A DNA stretch of 64,000 nucleotides, taken from the NCBI GenBank assembly GCA_014218235.1, contig CM024760.1, positions 14,488,049-14,552,048 on the forward strand. Reading direction: 5' to 3'. The translations under genes were made by a program, and so were the position numbers. Shown piece after piece: positions 59,309 to 64,000 of the stretch (the first letter of the stretch is position 1; each line of letters starts with the position of its first letter). The stretch is from Colocasia esculenta (Eukaryota > Streptophyta > Magnoliopsida > Alismatales > Araceae). A model generated the notes under the pieces. It ran no database searches. It had not been told where the DNA came from and worked only from the letters and a program-made list of their open reading frames with translations.

Positions 59309-59748
59309 TATAGGCTATGAGCATTGCTATTGTTTACTTGTTGGGTCTATGTAGACTCATACTTGTTAACATTTCTTTAGAGGCTGAGGATCCCGTGACT
59401 GAGGAGATTGTCCTTCGGACTCCAAGCAGGAGGATTAGATTTGAGAGTGTTGAGAGAGTTATGAATGTGAGAAATGATGTATTAAGACTTGTTATATTTT
59501 AGTTGGACTGGTCATGAGATTGATATTTCATGTTATGTTGGACTTTTACTTTTATATAGACTGTGGTGTTGGACATTAAGTTGATGGAAATGAATTTTAT
59601 CTTCCCCTATTTAGATTGTATTTATTTTTGTGTATAACTCAACCAGGTGTAAGTTTCATGTTAAAGTTGGGTACTTTCCCACTATCATATCTCTCTCAGG
59701 TTCGATGCGAGTCGGTATGATTGAACAGGGGCTGAGAGGGGCATTACA
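56953..59748 (+). mobile_element. Solo LTR of a Del/Tekay-like element
   Basis: 2796 bp from TGTAGTGCCC to GGGGCATTACA with a perfect 5 bp duplication GAAAA (56948-56952, 59749-59753). No internal region. Shares GGAGGTGGACAAGTACCA with the LTR at 1-2704. Two blocks of short dyads built on AACGACAAT/ATTGTCGTT lie at 57054-57213 and 57761-57887. An (AT)n tract occupies 59263-59313. Confidence 0.82.
59263..59313. repeat. (AT)n microsatellite
   Basis: About 50 bp of AT dinucleotides with one interruption. Confidence 0.9.
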
Positions 59749-59770
59749 GAAAACAAATTCAAACACTTTA

Positions 59771-61803
59771 TGTCACGCCCCCAAAATTCATATGTCATAA
59801 TTGCAGCGAAAATTTAAAATATGAAATAATCTGACATCAACATAAATCTTGACTAAACACCTCAAGTCACACTGGGGCGTGACACTCAAACCAAATGGAA
59901 ATGAGAGGGGCCCACGAGCCCAACAACAAAACTAGGGCCTACAAATATTTTTTTTTTCTAACTCAAGGGACAAAACTCCTCAATAGAAAAGGCTCAATCC
60001 CATGCAATCATGAAAGCTCCCCCATCACCTTATTCGTACAAAGATTAACATGACATGATTCTTTATTTATTGAATGATTTGTACAATCACCAAGTCCAAA
60101 AGAAAACATTCCTCATAGATCCGACCACAGTGGTTTACAATTATGATACATGAATCACTCACACATCAAAAATTCAGAATTTAAAACTCCTCCAAAGTGC
60201 TTCCAAGCTCTCCACACTATGGGGCGGTTACATGCTAAACATGCTCCAAAACTTACCTGAAATGTAAATAGGTTATGAGCAAACTAGCCCAGTAGGATTT
60301 ATATCTAATGGTGCGAGCAAAGTATACTTGATTAACTTTTCAACATGCTGAAATTCAAGGATAACAAGCAGGATGTCAAGACAACATAAAGCTTGATTAC
60401 AACAGGTAAGAGTTACATATTACATAATTCAAAGCAAACTATGTGTGAACGTGCTTTTTCAAACACTCCCATAAAGAGTAATTAAAAAAAAAGAAGATTT
60501 ATAATAAAAAAAAGTGTGCGAGGAGTGCACAAGAAAGGGGTGTGATCGCCAGACACACGTGGGTGTCGAAGAAGATGGGTAAAGAAGTAGACAATACTTA
60601 CCTTCACCCAATGATCACGGGAGTTATGATTGCGGGTTGACTTCTACTCCTTCCACTGGCCGGCCGGCGAAGAAGACTTTAGTTTGGTCAGTTACCTTGC
60701 AAATAAGAGAAAATAATGAACAAGTGAAAGATTGATTAGACTATGAGGTGGAGTACCAAAATCAATGAAATGTGAGAAAAAAACGTAATGACATGGGCGT
60801 TAACACACCTCGTGGGAGTGGTGTTAAACCCCTAAAATGTAGGTGTGGAGAAAATGAATGTGTGTGTGTAAAAATTATGTGATGAATGCACTAAAAGCAA
60901 TGAAGTAAGAAAACAAAATAAGGGGAGGGAGAAAAGATGGCGAAGTGAGAAGCCTGCTGCCGGAGATGGCAAAGATGGAAGAAGCCTCCACGAACTCCAA
61001 TGGGATGGGATGAAGAGGAACCAAGCTCCGGAGTACGAGTGCTCGAAGTAGCTTGGAAATGGGGTTCTCCTTTAGCTCGAAGTTGAGTCTTCAATGCGGC
61101 AAGGCTTCGCCGTAGTGCTTGGGTTATGCTCAAAATAGTGGCCTCATGGGTCTTTTTATAGTGGAAAACTCAGAAATCGCGTCGGACACAGTAGACGCCT
61201 ATCTCACTGTATCGCGACCTCCAAAAACGTCGTGTTTACCAAGATCGACTTGCTCCGATTAAGCCTTTCCAAACATCGATTATAGAAGGTTCCAGAATCA
61301 CGTCGGCATTGACCGCCGCATTTCAAACACTTCCAATTTCAGATGATTCTTTCCAAATATTAATAAATGGAAATAATGAATAGTGACGATCTGAGTGGTC
61401 GTGTATTTGAACAGAATCGATCTTCTGAAGAGAGTCGATCTTCAAATGATGGAAGGTAAGAAACGCAACGGACAATGTGGACGCTATTCTAATTAGCAAG
61501 AAAATCTTTCCAAAAACAATTTTTGAATTTTCCATAATTTGAAATTTGAAACTTTTAAACGCGTCGACTCTCGTGGACACGATTCAAAACGTGATAAGCA
61601 CCATAAAAGGAAGTATGATACGCGTCGGCTTTACCCGCCGCAGATTAAACATCCTAAAAGGCATCGACTGTGTCAGACGCGAATCACTTGTGCATAACAG
61701 ACCCTTTCAGAAGAAAAATTTCTAAAAATCCTAGAAAATAAAAAATAATAATAAGAAAATCACTCAAGAGGTTAAATGAAGAGAGCCACTTTGAGGCATT
61801 GCA
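59771..61803 (-). mobile_element. LTR of a further Del-like family, minus orientation
   Basis: Starts TGTCACGCCCCC on the plus strand (LTR 3' end on the minus strand). The proposed 5' end GAGGCATTGCA at 61803 gives a 2.0 kb LTR. The flanks CTTTA and GTATA do not agree well, so the inner limit is uncertain. The 5' part carries GCGTCG...GACGC dyads (61175-61690). Confidence 0.55.
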
Positions 61804-61900
61804 GTATAACATGAAATTTACATGACATGTCGTAAAAATGGCGTGTCTATAGCTGCCTCGCCTTGGCATCTGCTTTGCAAGGAATGGAGCGGAATAATGC

Positions 61901-64000
61901 TGCAACGACCTCGAGAACCCAACCCTCGGTCCAAGGCGAGGACCCGATCTTTGCGGTCGCTGCCCACGGATCCGGGGACCCGGAAGGGCTATAACACAAG
62001 TCTAACAGAATATGTAATGGAAATAAACGTCAACTGCTAACTAGAAGCACACACGCGGAAGCAGAAAGAAGAGCGAGACCGCTGCGTATCGCTCTAGGTA
62101 CAGTCCCAACACACACACACTAGTACAAGTAAAGACAGGGGAAAAACAAGTCCCTTAGGGGCATACCCCGAGGGTGACGTACAACTGAGAGGGGGAACCA
62201 CTGCTAGCTACGGAGACGATGACTACCGCCCCGTCTCCTCCGCTCGACGCGGGCCCTGTCGCTGTTGAGACGTCTCACCTGGAAAAGGAAAGGATGAGCT
62301 TCAAAACAGAAGCTCAGTAGGGACTACCAATCTCCTACTAGCTCTAACAGTCAGAAGAATATATAATCAATTAAATAACAGCAGTTATATCTTCTACCCT
62401 ACGAAGAAAAGTGCGGAAGTAAAGCTACTAACTAACAACAGTATGGAGAACACCACGGTGGGAAACTCCGTAGAACCTGCACGTCGTGACCACCACACGG
62501 CTGGCTATGCAGACAGGGAGAACCCCGTCTGGACAAGAGACACTAGCTATGGAAAACACTACCACTAGTCAACCGGTCAGGTGCGTCCACTGACGTCTTA
62601 TTCTTGACCCAGGTCCAAACCTCCACGTCTCATCAGAGTGAGGCAGGAACACAAAGTAACACAAGAGTAACCGTCGTAGTCTGGCCGGACTATGGTCCCA
62701 CGTCTGGCCTCTCCAAGTGGTTCCAGGGCCACAAAGAGCGAGGCAGTGAGAAGAAGGACTGGCTGGTCTGCACCGGGTAGAACTCCGGCCATCCTCGGTG
62801 TCTCAGACCAACCAAGAGAGCTCTGCAAACGACTCGATGTCACTGTCCTAACCACCGTCGCCCCGAACGCTCCCTCTAAGGTGCACGAGGATGGGGATCC
62901 TAGGCAACGGTAACAACCTCTCTCACGAGACAAGCCCTCAGGTGCTGAGCACCGGGCGAACGACTAGTGTAGAACTGTACTAGGCAACTAGCACTGGTGT
63001 CATGGGTATAGTAAGAAGGGAAAATGGTGAAGACTATACAGAAAACGAAACTTCGCAAGACCTTACCTGTCTCTGTTGTAGTCGCGACGCATTGGGCTGT
63101 CGTGACCATGTCGCGATGCCACAGGCCATCGTGACACTGTCGTGACGCCTAAGGCCGTCGCGACCATGTCGCGATGCTCAAAAGCATCTCGATGATGTTG
63201 CGGCGGCCAAGCCGGTCACGACATCATCGCGACCTCTATACAGGTCTCGTTCTCAGCCGAGAGGGGTTCCGAGACAATCCTCCCGAAGACCACCCCAAAT
63301 CTGGTACAATCACATCCACACGGGAGAGAGGAGCATGGGAAACATAAAGGAAGCTCATAAACCATACAAACCATCCTCAAACCCCACAAAACATGGATTA
63401 CAACGAATCTATGCTCGATGGAATCCTCACTCAACACGAACATGATTCTCACACTCCCACAACCCCAAACCACGAGAAACCACGATCTCAAGGGGGAAGG
63501 GAGCATGCTAGGGTGAGAGGAGTCAAGGGTCCCTACCTCTAAGAGTAGAGCCGACCCGTCGGGGCCTTCAAGTCGGAATGACCACCTCCTCCTCGCCTCA
63601 AGCTCCACGATCACGCCGCCTGCACGAACGGGGAGTCACCTCCCACCACGAGCACCTCAAGCACGCCAAGAAACCGCCAGAGAGGAGAGAGCTCGGAGGA
63701 GGAAGAAGAAGGAAGAAGAAGAAGAAGGAAAGGGAGAGAGCGGGAAATGGGGCGCCGGCCTCGGTTTTAAACCGATGGGCCCCAAGATGCGATCGGTCGG
63801 GCCAGTGCGACACTAACCATGTCGCGACGCCTCAGGGCGTTGCGACCCTGTCGCAACCGCCTGCCCCGGCACGACCCTAAAAGTGGTCAAACCTCGAAGA
63901 CTGGGAAACTAGAACGCGACGGCTGACCAGGTTGCGTCAATGTTGTATGCACCTGATACCCAACAAAGCTATTCTGACAGACAGGACAATGGTCAAGTCA
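61901..64000 (-). mobile_element. LTR of another Del-like family, minus orientation, cut by the window end
   Basis: Begins TGCAACGACCTCGAG on the plus strand, comparable to TGTAACGGCCC at 47552. The next part (CCCACGGATCCGGGGACCCG) also parallels the arm at 47605. It contains two 29 bp dyad arrays and no coding domain. Confidence 0.6.
63081..63225. repeat. Five tandem 29 bp dyad units, GTCGCGAYGCC...GGC.RTCGYGAC
   Basis: Units start at 63081, 63110, 63139, 63168 and 63197, exactly 29 bp apart. In most units the first 10-11 bases are the inverted complement of a later block. Two more units with the same 29 bp length lie at 63821-63849 and 63850-63878. Confidence 0.9.

Noticed and set aside
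63216..63614. 132-codon minus-strand frame
   Set aside because: Overlaps the dyad array and LTR sequence; no family resemblance.

Overview
This window is nuclear DNA of a flowering plant. The evidence is GT-AG introns, a plant-type plasmodesmal callose-binding gene, a Cassandra element carrying 5S rRNA sequence, Helitron, MULE and hAT elements, and several LTR families with plant tRNA-Met primer sites. The GC-rich first exons would suit a monocot or magnoliid, but I cannot name the species. Only two genes look intact. One is a ten-exon alpha/beta-hydrolase gene (16528-34666, + strand, 324 codons) whose seventh and ninth introns are swollen by transposons to 5.2 and 9.8 kb. The other is a four-exon PDCB-like gene with an X8 domain (44702-46169, - strand, 165 codons). 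Almost everything else is transposable element, often nested.

Layout. 1-2704: 3' part of a Del/Tekay-like LTR. 2705-3117: truncated Tat-like gypsy element. 3719-3977: tRNA-type SINE. 6139-6521: PIF/Harbinger MITE. 7523-16291: an 8.8 kb MULE with 119 bp terminal repeats, a decayed transposase and a divergently oriented ULP1-protease gene (Kaonashi/CUMULE type). It ends about 240 bp upstream of the hydrolase start codon. Intron 7 of the hydrolase holds a LINE that contains a non-autonomous LTR retrotransposon (19457-22605, TSD CTCTT) and three hAT-like elements. Intron 9 holds further hAT-like elements and an RTE-type LINE (27281-33092), itself interrupted by a near-complete hAT element with a multi-exon transposase (28258-32769).

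37941-40401 is a Helitron with a tandemly duplicated captured gene fragment. An aspartic-protease pseudogene follows, then a Pack-MULE-like element with two inverted vicilin fragments, then the PDCB-like gene. 47151-55601 is a hAT-like element split by a composite whose two ends are the same LTR in inverted orientation. The composite contains a solo LTR and a further hAT-like element. A Cassandra TRIM, an ABCB-transporter exon fragment and three more large LTRs fill the rest.

Two patterns recur and are the main candidates for something new. First, at least eight hAT-like elements share an end pattern but each carries its own short 'word' iterated inside both ends. Second, the large LTRs carry arrays of short motifs with a word specific to each family, including a 22-copy AATCGAT array with two preferred spacings and a 29 bp dyad array.
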